NCBI GenBank assembly: GCA_002862965.1
Contig: PKCW01000094.1
Span: 1-8,607 of the forward strand
DNA from: Pseudomonadota bacterium
Lineage (GTDB): Bacteria > Pseudomonadota > Gammaproteobacteria > UBA5335
Reading direction: 5' to 3'
DNA length: 8,607 bases
Both the position numbers and the translations under genes were made by a program. Of this stretch, positions 1 to 5,725 are shown in pieces (position 1 is the first letter of the stretch; the number at the start of each line of letters is the position of its first letter). The notes under the pieces are model-generated. The model did not search any database, was not told the origin of the DNA, and saw only the letters and a program-made list of their open reading frames with translations.

Positions 1-357
1 CGCGAGCAGCGCGCCCTCGACCTGCTGCGTCGACCCGAGGTGGATTACGGCGCGCTGGCTTCGATCATCGGCGATCCGGTGGCAGACCCGGCCGTGGCGG
101 AACAGGTCGAAGTGCAGGCGAAATACGCCGGCTACATCGAGCGCCAGACGCGCGACATCGAGCGCCAGCGCCTGCATGAGGAAACCGCGCTGCCGCCGAC
201 CTTCGACTACGGGCGCGTCGCCGGCCTGTCGCACGAGGTGCGCCAGAAGCTGGAAGCCGGGCGGCCCGCCACGCTGGGTCAGGCCGCGCGCCTGGCGGGC
301 ATCACGCCGGCGGCGATCTCCCTTTTGCTCATCCATCTGAGGCGCAGCGCCGCATGA
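1..357 (+). CDS. mnmG: MnmG (GidA), tRNA uridine-5-carboxymethylaminomethyl modification enzyme, C-terminal part
   Basis: The open frame enters from the left edge (first codon CGC) and gives the last 118 residues of a protein of usually about 630. The visible part is the helical C-terminal region that contacts MnmE and tRNA. Family hallmarks read clearly: the KYAGYIERQ segment, then HEETALP, FDYGRVAGLSHEVRQKL, RPATLGQAARLAGITPAAISLLL. With MnmE, the FAD enzyme installs the (carboxymethyl)aminomethyl group on U34 of certain tRNAs in the cytoplasm. The FAD-binding N-terminus lies outside the window. The GTG at 40 is an internal Val codon, not the start. The stop TGA (355-357) overlaps the ATG of the next gene (ATGA), so the two are probably cotranscribed and translationally coupled. 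In many proteobacteria rsmG follows mnmG; here a peptide-binding lipoprotein does. Confidence 0.95.
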   Translation, partial: REQRALDLLRRPEVDYGALASIIGDPVADPAVAEQVEVQAKYAGYIERQTRDIERQRLHEETALPPTFDYGRVAGLSHEVRQKLEAGRPATLGQAARLAGITPAAISLLLIHLRRSAA

Positions 358-2000
358 AGCTTGTCACCGTCCGGCACCTGCCGATGTTCGCCGCATGGGC
401 CCTGGCGCTGCTCACCCTGGCCGGCTGTTCGGATTCGGCCGATTCCTCCCGGCATCAGGGTCCGTCGATCGACAACGGACTCACCGTGCTGCGCAAGGCC
501 AACGGCACCGAGCCGCAGACGCTCGATCCGCATCGCGCCGAGGATGTCTCGTCGGCCAACATCCTGCGCGACCTCTACGAGGGGCTGGTGCTGACGGGCG
601 CCGAGGGGCCGCGGCCGGGTGTGGCGGAGCGCTGGGAGATCAGCGCGGACGGGCTGCGCTACGTGTTCCATCTGCGGCCGACCGCGCGCTGGTCCAACGG
701 CGACGCCGTGGTGGCGGAGGATTTCGTCGCCGGCATGCGCCGCACCGTCGACCCGGCCACCGGCTCGAACTACGGCATGATCCTCGCGCCGATCGCAGAG
801 GCCGAGGCCATCCTGGCCGGGCAGGCCAAACCCGAGACGCTGGGCATACACGCGCTGGACGCACACACGCTGGAAATCCGGCTGAAGGCGCCCACGCCGT
901 ATTTCCTGAGCCTGCTCACCCATTCGACCACCTATCCGATCCATCGCCCCTCGCTGGCCGAGTTTGGTGAGCGTTTCACGCGGCCGGGCAATCTGGTGAG
1001 CAACGGCGCCTATCAGCTCAGCGAGGCGGTGGTGCAGTCCCACATCACCCTGAGTCGCAATCCCCACTATTGGGACAACGCCCACACCCGCATCGACAAG
1101 GTGCGCTATTCGGCCATCGAGGATGCCTCCAGCGAGTTCAAGCGCTACCGCGCCGGCGAGGTGGACTGGGGCAGCGTGCCCACGGCCGATTTCGCCTGGG
1201 CCAAGGCCAATCTGGGCGAGGAATTGCACATCCATCCCTATCTCGGGGTGTATTTCTACGGTTTGAATCTCACCCGCACGCCGTTCAAGGACGCGCCGGC
1301 CTTGCGGCGGGCGCTGACCCTGGCCGTCGACCGGGAGATCCTGACCGAGAAGATCACCCGCGGCGGGGAGATCCCGGCCTACGGCTGGGTACCGCCCGGC
1401 CTGCCCGGCTATGAGCAGGCCACGCCGGATCATGCGCTCTGGACCCGAGAAGCCCGCTTCGCCGAGGCAAAGCGGCTCTATGCCGAGGCGGGCTACTCGG
1501 CAGAGCATCCGCTGAAAGTCGAGATCCGCTACAACACCCAGGAGGACAACCGCAAGATCGCGGTCGCCGTCGCGCAGATGTGGAAGCAGGTGCTGGGGGT
1601 GGAGACGACGCTGTTCAACGAGGAATGGAAGGTCTTTTTGCAGAACCGCAAGCAGAAACAGGTCACGCAGGTGTTTCGCAGCGGCTGGATCGGGGACTAC
1701 GCCGACCCTTACACCTTCCTCGAACTGCTGCACTCCCGGCACGGCATCAACGATTCGGGCTACGCCAATCCGGCCTATGACGCCTTGCTCGCCCGCATCA
1801 GCGCCTTGCCCGGCGGGCCTGAGCGCGACGCCCTGATGCACGACGCCGAGGTCACGATGCTCGCCGACGATCCGGTGATGCCGCTGTTCTTTTATGTCAG
1901 CAAGACGCTGATCAAGCCGTGGGTGAAGGGCTATCGGCCCAACATCATGAACCAGCACTACACCAAGGATCTGTGGATCGAGCCGGCGGGCGGCGGCTGA
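354..2000 (+). CDS. Peptide ABC transporter substrate-binding lipoprotein, OppA/MppA type (SBP family 5)
   Basis: A 548-residue secreted lipoprotein. The N-terminus has a basic start, a hydrophobic core and a lipobox L22-A23-G24-C25, so C25 is the likely lipidated residue; Ser at +2 suggests it is not held in the inner membrane by an Asp+2 signal. The mature part follows the extracellular solute-binding family 5 fold: TLDPHRAEDVSSANILRDLYEGL near residue 57, the YVFHLRP..RWSNGD block, NPHYWDN at 236-242, YGLNLTRTPFKD, the LRRALTLAVDREIL helix, and GWIGDYADPYTF around 444-455. The C-terminus (PWVKGYRPNIMNQHYTKDLWI) is typical of OppA/MppA. Such proteins capture oligopeptides, or murein tripeptide in MppA, for an Opp-type permease. 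No permease or ATPase genes follow, so it is an orphan receptor here. The start at 354 is chosen for the ATGA overlap with mnmG and a weak GAGG 11 bases upstream; Met11 (384) is a possible alternative. Substrate unknown. Confidence 0.92.
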   Translation: MKLVTVRHLPMFAAWALALLTLAGCSDSADSSRHQGPSIDNGLTVLRKANGTEPQTLDPHRAEDVSSANILRDLYEGLVLTGAEGPRPGVAERWEISADGLRYVFHLRPTARWSNGDAVVAEDFVAGMRRTVDPATGSNYGMILAPIAEAEAILAGQAKPETLGIHALDAHTLEIRLKAPTPYFLSLLTHSTTYPIHRPSLAEFGERFTRPGNLVSNGAYQLSEAVVQSHITLSRNPHYWDNAHTRIDKVRYSAIEDASSEFKRYRAGEVDWGSVPTADFAWAKANLGEELHIHPYLGVYFYGLNLTRTPFKDAPALRRALTLAVDREILTEKITRGGEIPAYGWVPPGLPGYEQATPDHALWTREARFAEAKRLYAEAGYSAEHPLKVEIRYNTQEDNRKIAVAVAQMWKQVLGVETTLFNEEWKVFLQNRKQKQVTQVFRSGWIGDYADPYTFLELLHSRHGINDSGYANPAYDALLARISALPGGPERDALMHDAEVTMLADDPVMPLFFYVSKTLIKPWVKGYRPNIMNQHYTKDLWIEPAGGG

Positions 2001-2026
2001 ATCGCGGTCGGCGGCAGGGGCGCGGT

Positions 2027-2058
2027 GGCCGGCGCGGCTTGCGGAAAAGCCCCCGGCC
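2027..2058 (+). other. Interrupted hairpin downstream of the lipoprotein gene, no T-run
   Basis: GGCCGG (2027-2032) pairs with CCGGCC (2053-2058). Inside it, after a 3/1 internal loop, GGCTT (2036-2040) pairs with AAGCC (2047-2051) around a 6-base loop. The structure starts 27 bases after the lipoprotein stop but is followed by GTGATAAAAAG, not a T-run, so it is at best a weak or factor-dependent terminator. It overlaps the candidate rpmB promoter. Confidence 0.3.
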
Positions 2059-2066
2059 GTGATAAA
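2039..2066 (+). promoter_or_regulatory. Candidate sigma70 promoter for rpmB-rpmG
   Basis: TTGCGG (2039-2044) as -35 and GATAAA (2061-2066) as -10, 16 bases apart, matching consensus at 3-4 of 6 and 4 of 6 positions. Transcription would start near 2073 and leave a leader of about 80 bases before rpmB. This is the most promoter-like spot in the 152-bp gap; the match is by eye only. Confidence 0.35.
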
Positions 2067-2152
2067 AAGCTCGACTTTATTCAACGTTCAACGCGCGTTT
2101 TCGACTGCTGGGTCGGCGTGCACAGTTTTCGACCGATTGAGGATTCGACGCC

Positions 2153-2389
2153 ATGTCGCGAGTTTGCCAGGTTACCGGGAAGCGCCCGATCACGGGAAAC
2201 AACGTGTCCCACGCCAACAACAGGACCAAGCGCCGGTTTTTGCCCAATCTGCATGAGCAGCGCTTCTGGGTCGATGCCGAGCAGCGTTTCGTGCGGCTGC
2301 GGGTCTCCACCAAGGGCATCCGGATCATCGACAAGCTGGGCATCGATGCCGTTCTGGCCGACATCCGCAAGCGCGGCGAACGAGTCTGA
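2153..2389 (+). CDS. rpmB: 50S ribosomal protein bL28
   Basis: A 78-residue protein, full length for bL28 (about 78 in Escherichia coli). It opens with [21 protein letters not shown] and continues [17 protein letters not shown], matching the gammaproteobacterial family almost residue for residue. It lacks the paired CxxC motifs of the zinc-binding form, so it is the zinc-free (C-minus) type. The ATG at 2153 follows TGAGGA (2138-2143) at a normal distance and gives the canonical N-terminus. It belongs to the large ribosomal subunit near the E site. rpmG starts 11 bases after its stop, the universal rpmB-rpmG pair of this group. radC, which precedes rpmB in enterics, is absent here. Confidence 0.97.
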   Translation: MSRVCQVTGKRPITGNNVSHANNRTKRRFLPNLHEQRFWVDAEQRFVRLRVSTKGIRIIDKLGIDAVLADIRKRGERV

Positions 2390-2400
2390 GGGACTGAGTC

Positions 2401-2556
2401 ATGCGTGACAAGATCAAACTGGTTTCGACGGCAGGCACCGGTCACTTCTACACCACGACCAAGAACAAGCGCACCAAGCCGGAAAAGATGGAGATCAGAA
2501 AATTCGATCCCGTCGTCCGTCAGCACGTGATGTACAAGGAAGCCAAGATCAAGTAA
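2401..2556 (+). CDS. rpmG: 50S ribosomal protein bL33
   Basis: A short 51-residue gene: [18 protein letters not shown], then [19 protein letters not shown] and a C-terminus [14 protein letters not shown]. This is bL33 of the normal length for the family. The cysteine pairs of the zinc-binding form are replaced ([12 protein letters not shown]), so like its partner bL28 it is the zinc-independent type. The Shine-Dalgarno GAGGGA (2388-2393) overlaps the rpmB stop codon, which implies one transcript and probably translational coupling. The stop TAA (2554-2556) is itself part of the first of two hairpins that follow. bL33 sits at the E site region of the 50S subunit. Confidence 0.97.
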   Translation: MRDKIKLVSTAGTGHFYTTTKNKRTKPEKMEIRKFDPVVRQHVMYKEAKIK

Positions 2557-2578
2557 AGGCAGCCTCTGGGTTGTCTTT
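2555..2578 (+). terminator. First, weaker hairpin after rpmG
   Basis: AAAGGCAGCC (2555-2564) can pair with GGTTGTCTTT (2569-2578) around the loop TCTG: 10 pairs, two of them G-U, beginning inside the rpmG stop codon. The A-A-A/T-T-T base gives only a short T-run. The G-U pairs mean it folds well only as plus-strand RNA. It may be a weak terminator or protect the rpmBG mRNA 3' end. Confidence 0.4.
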
Positions 2579-2590
2579 GCGAAAGGCTTG

Positions 2591-2614
2591 ATGCCTGACC
2601 GAAAGCCCGCGTGA
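2591..2614 (+). other. Possible 7-codon leader reading frame overlapping the terminator
   Basis: ATG at 2591 with GAAAGG 4 bases upstream (the spacing seen at mutM) opens the frame MPDRKPA and stops at TGA 2612-2614. That stop lies in the loop of the rpmG terminator, so the frame runs over the whole left arm of the hairpin. A ribosome here could interfere with hairpin folding and favour read-through into mutM. Translation is not demonstrated; the reading is inference. Confidence 0.25.
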
Positions 2615-2626
2615 TGCGGGCTTTTT
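2602..2626 (+). terminator. Intrinsic terminator after rpmBG
   Basis: A perfect 9-bp stem AAAGCCCGC (2602-2610) / GCGGGCTTT (2616-2624) with loop GTGAT and a T-run TTTTT (2622-2626). This is a textbook Rho-independent terminator for rpmBG. mutM begins 18 bases after the T-run with no obvious promoter between, so this site probably acts as an attenuator that sets how much mutM is made from the rpmBG transcript. Confidence 0.87.
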
Positions 2627-2644
2627 CGATGCGGGAAAGGCTGC

Positions 2645-3460
2645 ATGCCCGAGTTGCCGGAAGTCGAAACCACACGCCGGGGCATCGCCCCCGGCGTCAG
2701 CGGGCGTCAGGTCCTCGCCGTCGACGTCCGGCAGTGGGCCTTGCGTTGGCCGATACCTGCCGAGTTGCCGGCGCGGGTGACGGGACAGGTCGTCCGCGGC
2801 ATCGAGCGGCGCGGGAAGTATCTCCTGGTGCGGTTCGAGCACGGCACGATGCTGGTTCATCTGGGCATGTCCGGCAGCCTGCGGCTGATATCCGCCGCCG
2901 AGCCGTTACGCCGGCATGATCACGTGATCTGGCAGTTCGACAACGACCTCAGTCTGCGCCTGAACGATCCACGGCGCTTCGGGTCCGTTCTTTGGACCGA
3001 GGCGCCTGCAGAACACCACCCGCTGCTCCGGGATCTGGGCCCTGAACCCTTCTCGGAGGCGTTCAGTGCCGAGTATCTCAAACGACTGACGGCCCACCGT
3101 CGCGCGGCGATCAAGACCACGCTGATGGATGCACGCGTCGTCGTCGGCGTCGGCAACATCTACGCCAGTGAAGCCCTGTTTCTGGCCGGTATCCATCCGG
3201 CGCGCGCCAGCGGACGCATTGCCCATCCGCGTTACGAGCGGCTGGTCGCTGCGGTCCGGCAGGTGCTGGAAGAGGCTATCGCCGCGGGCGGCACGACCTT
3301 GCGTGACTTCGTGGGCGGCGACGGCCGGCCGGGCTACTTCGCGCAGCAGCTTCGGGTGTATGGTCGGGCATCGCAGCCCTGCCGCGCATGCGCCGCGCCG
3401 GTCCGTCATTTGCGCCAGGGACAGCGGTCCAGCTATTTCTGTCCCGACTGCCAGAAGTGA
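2645..3460 (+). CDS. mutM: Formamidopyrimidine-DNA glycosylase / 8-oxoguanine lyase (Fpg)
   Basis: A 271-residue bifunctional base-excision repair enzyme that removes 8-oxoG and formamidopyrimidines and nicks the abasic site. The N-terminus MPELPEVETTRRG supplies the catalytic Pro (P2 after Met removal) and the E3 and E6 residues. K58 (RRGK) is the conserved lysine. M75, R110 and F112 (HLGMSG, NDPRRFG) correspond to the residues that fill the gap left by the flipped base. The helix-two-turn-helix motif GVGNIYASE is at 168-176. The C-terminal zinc finger is intact: C246, C249, C266, C269 (C-x2-C-x16-C-x2-C). Length is normal. The ATG at 2645 is required for the MPELPE start and follows GGGAAAGG (2633-2640) at only 4 bases. 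The rpmBG-mutM order is also found in Escherichia coli. Confidence 0.97.
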   Translation: MPELPEVETTRRGIAPGVSGRQVLAVDVRQWALRWPIPAELPARVTGQVVRGIERRGKYLLVRFEHGTMLVHLGMSGSLRLISAAEPLRRHDHVIWQFDNDLSLRLNDPRRFGSVLWTEAPAEHHPLLRDLGPEPFSEAFSAEYLKRLTAHRRAAIKTTLMDARVVVGVGNIYASEALFLAGIHPARASGRIAHPRYERLVAAVRQVLEEAIAAGGTTLRDFVGGDGRPGYFAQQLRVYGRASQPCRACAAPVRHLRQGQRSSYFCPDCQK

Positions 3461-3487
3461 ACGTTGCGTCGGCCGCTCGAGTGCGCG

Positions 3488-3516
3488 TTGATCGCAGCGC
3501 GCCGTTACGGTAGCAT
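3488..3516 (+). promoter_or_regulatory. Candidate sigma70 promoter of the rpsF operon
   Basis: TTGATC (3488-3493), a 17-base spacer, then TAGCAT (3511-3516); each hexamer matches consensus at 4 of 6. Transcription would begin near 3523 and give a leader of about 75 bases that contains both hairpins described below. It is the best candidate in the 136-bp gap after mutM, which holds no terminator with a T-run. Confidence 0.5.
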
Positions 3517-3529
3517 TCTCCCTCTTTTG

Positions 3530-3544
3530 TCGCCGGTTCGGCGA
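3530..3544 (+). other. Short hairpin in the rpsF leader
   Basis: TCGCCG (3530-3535) pairs with CGGCGA (3539-3544) around the loop GTT. It would lie just after the predicted transcription start, upstream of the S6:S18-type element. It may protect the 5' end of the mRNA; no specific role can be read from sequence. Confidence 0.4.
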
Positions 3545-3546
3545 TT

Positions 3547-3591
3547 CTCCTTGCCTCACCGATCGATCGGGAGGCTTTCATCCGTAAGGAG
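3547..3591 (+). promoter_or_regulatory. Candidate S6:S18 autoregulatory leader (rpsF leader RNA)
   Basis: The lower stem P1 pairs CTCCTT (3547-3552) with AAGGAG (3586-3591), which is the rpsF Shine-Dalgarno itself. Directly above, P2 pairs GCCTC (3553-3557) with GAGGC (3571-3575) and, past one bulged A (3558), CCGA (3559-3562) with TCGG (3567-3570), closed by a TCGA loop. The 3' side of the P1/P2 junction is a 10-base bulge TTTCATCCGT (3576-3585) containing CCG at 3582-3584. The known rpsF leader motif is a hairpin with an unpaired CCG bound by the S6:S18 complex, mimicking its 16S rRNA site. Location, pairing and the CCG bulge all fit. The assignment is by eye, without a covariance search. 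Confidence 0.7.
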
Positions 3592-3596
3592 TGTCC

Positions 3597-4016
3597 ATGC
3601 GTCACTATGAAATCGTGTTCCTCGTCCACCCCGATCAGAGCGATCAGGTGCCAGCCATGTGCGAGCGCTATCGTTCCGTGATCGAGGCGGACGGCGGCCG
3701 GGTGCACCGGCTTGAGGATTGGGGCCGTCGCCAGTTGGCCTATCCCATCGAAAAGGTCTACAAGGCGCACTATGTGCTGATGAACGTGGAGTGCGGCCCG
3801 ACCGCGCTGGGCGAGATCAAGAGCGCGTTCCGGTTCAACGACGCCGTGCTGCGCAATCTGATCATGGTCCGTCCCAGCGCCGATACGGCCCCCTCGCCCT
3901 TGCTCAAGTCCCGTGATGAGGAGCGCAGCGACGACGGCCGTTCGCGCAGCGCAGCCCGGGAACCCGCCATCGTGGACGGGGATGGGGACGAGGACGATGA
4001 AGGCGCGAACGACTGA
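3597..4016 (+). CDS. rpsF: 30S ribosomal protein bS6
   Basis: A 139-residue bS6. The start [21 protein letters not shown], the block [20 protein letters not shown] ([30 protein letters not shown], residues 36-65) and [13 protein letters not shown] (78-90) identify it. It pairs with bS18 on the 30S platform. A GTG at 3591 would add two residues, but ATG 3597 gives the conserved N-terminus and lies 5 bases after AAGGAG, so it is the start. From about residue 100 the protein ends in a divergent charged tail (RDEERSDD ... [13 protein letters not shown]), slightly longer than in Escherichia coli and lacking the terminal Glu pair that RimK extends there. First gene of the rpsF-rpsR-DUF2232-rplI cluster; probably repressed by S6:S18 through the leader. 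Confidence 0.97.
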   Translation: MRHYEIVFLVHPDQSDQVPAMCERYRSVIEADGGRVHRLEDWGRRQLAYPIEKVYKAHYVLMNVECGPTALGEIKSAFRFNDAVLRNLIMVRPSADTAPSPLLKSRDEERSDDGRSRSAAREPAIVDGDGDEDDEGAND

Positions 4017-4081
4017 GGTTCGCCCAGAGCGCGGGGTCGCGGATCCGCACCTTGCTCGCCGACCGTTTCGAGGAGAGTTTC

Positions 4082-4306
4082 ATGTCGCGTAATTTTCGCC
4101 GTCGCAAGTATTGCAAGTTCACCGCCGAAGGCATCACCGAGATCGACTACAAGGATCTCGTGACCCTCAAGGCGTTCATCGCGGAAACCGGCAAGATCGT
4201 GCCCAGCCGCATCACCGGCACCAGCGCCCGCTACCAGCGGCAGTTGGCCAAGGCGGTGAAGCGCGCGCGTTTCCTGGCGCTGCTGCCCTACACCGACCAG
4301 CACTGA
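4082..4306 (+). CDS. rpsR: 30S ribosomal protein bS18
   Basis: A 74-residue bS18: [31 protein letters not shown], the invariant core IVPSRITGT (39-47) and [21 protein letters not shown]. It forms a heterodimer with bS6 on the 30S platform. The ATG at 4082 lies 6 bases after AGGAG (4071-4075); an in-frame TTG at 4052 has no comparable ribosome-binding site and would add residues absent from the family. The gap after rpsF is 65 bases; priB, which lies here in enterics and betaproteobacteria, is missing. The DUF2232 gene follows after 22 bases, so all belong to one operon. Confidence 0.97.
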   Translation: MSRNFRRRKYCKFTAEGITEIDYKDLVTLKAFIAETGKIVPSRITGTSARYQRQLAKAVKRARFLALLPYTDQH

Positions 4307-4328
4307 GCGCACTGCCGGGGTAAGGCGC

Positions 4329-5231
4329 ATGCAGACGCTGGCCCGCTACGCGATGTCCGGGTTCTGGCCGGCGGTTCTGGTGGTCAGCCTGCTGGGCGTC
4401 GGGGCGTGGGTGCTGTTCCCGCTGATGTACCTGTCCGGTGCGCTGCTGGCGCTGATCGCCATGCAGCTGGGCCCGTCGAAGGCGGTTCAGGTGGTCGTGG
4501 CCTGCCTGTTGCTGCAGGGGGCCGCTGGTGCGGCGCTGATGGCCTCGCCAGTGTCCGCGATGGCCTTGGCGTCCCTGTTGTGGGTGCCGTTGGTGGCCCT
4601 GGGCGGGCGCGTGTGGCAGCGGGCGAGCCTGCCGTCGGCCTTGAGCATGGTGGCGGTACTGGGACTGGTGGCGGTGGTCGCCTTCTACGCGCTGCATGAC
4701 GATCCGGCCCACTGGTGGCAGCAGCGTGTCGAGGGAGTGCTCGCCACTCAGATGGGCCGGATGGTCGAGGACGGGCCCGGCACGGAGCAGAACCTGAGCA
4801 CCATCCTGCAGGGGGTGGCGCCTTACCTGCCGGGTGCGTTCGCGGCGGTGTGGGTGATGGGCCTGGCGGTCAGCCTGGTGATGGGACGCTGGTTGCAGTC
4901 GCGCCTCTATCGGGCCGGTGCATTCGGCGCCGAGTTTCAGGCGTGGCGACTGCCCCGCGGCTGGACCGCCGTCGCGCTCGTCTGCGCTGCGGGTGCCCTC
5001 TGGCGATCCGATGCAGCCGTCAATCTTCTGGTGCCGTTGACGGTGGTCCTGTGCCTGCCGGCCTTGGGGTTGCTGCATGGGCTGCTTCGCGATCGATCGG
5101 CGGGGCGCCTCTATCTCGGGCTGCTGTATGCTGCCTTGCTGGTGATGCCGCATTTGGCAATGATTTTGGCGGGGATTTCCCTGCTGGACAGTTGGATGGA
5201 TTTCCGGGGTCGCGCCCGCAAGTCTGAATGA
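4329..5231 (+). CDS. DUF2232-family multi-pass inner-membrane protein, function unknown
   Basis: A 300-residue, strongly hydrophobic protein. Likely membrane segments by eye: about 12-28, 30-48, 53-72, 75-93, 101-122, 166-188, 212-225, 230-253 and 262-286. A polar stretch (123-164, with HWWQQRVEGVLATQMGRM) separates the first five from the rest, and a basic/amphipathic linker with EFQAWRLPRGW lies at 202-212. It ends with the family-like DSWMDFRGR (287-295) just after the last helix. The lack of enzyme motifs, the topology and the position between rpsR and rplI fit the DUF2232 family, which holds this place in pseudomonads and, as YybS, near rplI in Bacillus. Start ATG 4329 follows GGGGTAAGG closely. 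The function is not established; a role linked to ribosome or replication genes is only suggested by context. Confidence 0.8.
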   Translation: MQTLARYAMSGFWPAVLVVSLLGVGAWVLFPLMYLSGALLALIAMQLGPSKAVQVVVACLLLQGAAGAALMASPVSAMALASLLWVPLVALGGRVWQRASLPSALSMVAVLGLVAVVAFYALHDDPAHWWQQRVEGVLATQMGRMVEDGPGTEQNLSTILQGVAPYLPGAFAAVWVMGLAVSLVMGRWLQSRLYRAGAFGAEFQAWRLPRGWTAVALVCAAGALWRSDAAVNLLVPLTVVLCLPALGLLHGLLRDRSAGRLYLGLLYAALLVMPHLAMILAGISLLDSWMDFRGRARKSE

Positions 5232-5256
5232 TGGTTTGACGTATCGGGATGTTGAG

Positions 5257-5706
5257 ATGGACGTGATTTTGCTGCAGAAAGTCGAGAATTTGGGCGGTTT
5301 GGGCGATCGCGCTTCCGTGCGCCCCGGGTATGCCCGCAACTATCTGATTCCATTTGGAAAGGCTGTGCCGGCAACGCCGGCCCGGATCGCCGAGTTCGAA
5401 AGCCGGCGCGCCGAACTGGAGCGCCACGCGGCCGAGAACTTTGCCCACGCCCAGGGTCGCAAGACCGAACTGGAAAGCGTGACGGTCACCTTGCGGGCCA
5501 AGGCGTCCAGCGAGGGCAAGCTCTACGGGTCGATCGGCAATGCGGATGTGGCCGAAGCCCTGAGCGCGTCGGGCCATCCGGTCGAACGCCGCGAGGTGCG
5601 CCTGCCCGACGGCCCGATTCGCATGACCGGCGAGTATGACGTCGCCGTGCATCTGCATTCGGAAGTCGATGCCGTGATCCACATGGTGGTGGTCGGCGAG
5701 GAGTAA
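5257..5706 (+). CDS. rplI: 50S ribosomal protein bL9
   Basis: Exactly 149 residues, the same length as Escherichia coli bL9. The N-terminal rRNA-binding domain reads MDVILLQKVENLGGLGD and VRPGYARNYLIPFGKA (22-36); a long charged connecting helix follows (about 41-75, RIAEFESRRAELERHAAENF), then the C-terminal domain with SSEGKLYGSIGNADVAEAL and a final strand VDAVIHMVVV. bL9 binds at the base of the L1 stalk and helps keep the reading frame. An in-frame TTG at 5236 would add seven non-family residues; ATG 5257 is chosen although only a weak GGGA (5246-5249) precedes it. It starts 25 bases after the DUF2232 stop, so coupling may help its translation. dnaB follows after 52 bases. Confidence 0.96.
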   Translation: MDVILLQKVENLGGLGDRASVRPGYARNYLIPFGKAVPATPARIAEFESRRAELERHAAENFAHAQGRKTELESVTVTLRAKASSEGKLYGSIGNADVAEALSASGHPVERREVRLPDGPIRMTGEYDVAVHLHSEVDAVIHMVVVGEE

Positions 5707-5725
5707 TTCCTTTACGCGAGTCCGT

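Larger units (their letters stand above)
2581..2652 (+). repeat. Imperfect 18-bp direct repeat containing the mutM ribosome-binding site and start
   Basis: GAAAGGCTTGATGCCTGA (2581-2598) and GAAAGGCTGCATGCCCGA (2635-2652) match at 15 of 18 positions and lie exactly 54 bases apart, so in the same reading frame. The second copy is the mutM Shine-Dalgarno plus its first codons; the first copy sits on the other side of the terminator. It may be a relic of local duplication or chance. Confidence 0.5.

Noticed and set aside
279..2084. A 601-codon open frame on the minus strand opposite the lipoprotein gene
   Set aside because: Its product is a repetitive Arg/Gly/Val/Gln-rich sequence with no family motif, typical of antisense frames in GC-rich DNA. 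The plus-strand frame has a signal peptide and clear SBP family 5 motifs.
2025..2408. A 127-codon plus-strand frame covering the rpmB region
   Set aside because: It is out of frame with rpmB, starts in the upstream gap and shows no conserved sequence; bL28 in the other frame is certain.
5236..5256. TTGACG (5236-5241) as a -35 box for an rplI promoter, and the TTG as an upstream rplI start
   Set aside because: No -10-like hexamer lies at 16-18 bases downstream, and the extra seven residues do not belong to bL9.
4212..5339. A 375-codon minus-strand frame opposite the DUF2232 gene
   Set aside because: Very rich in Gln, His, Arg and Pro, with no recognisable domain, and it runs across rpsR and rplI. 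It is the shadow of a Leu/Val-rich membrane protein.
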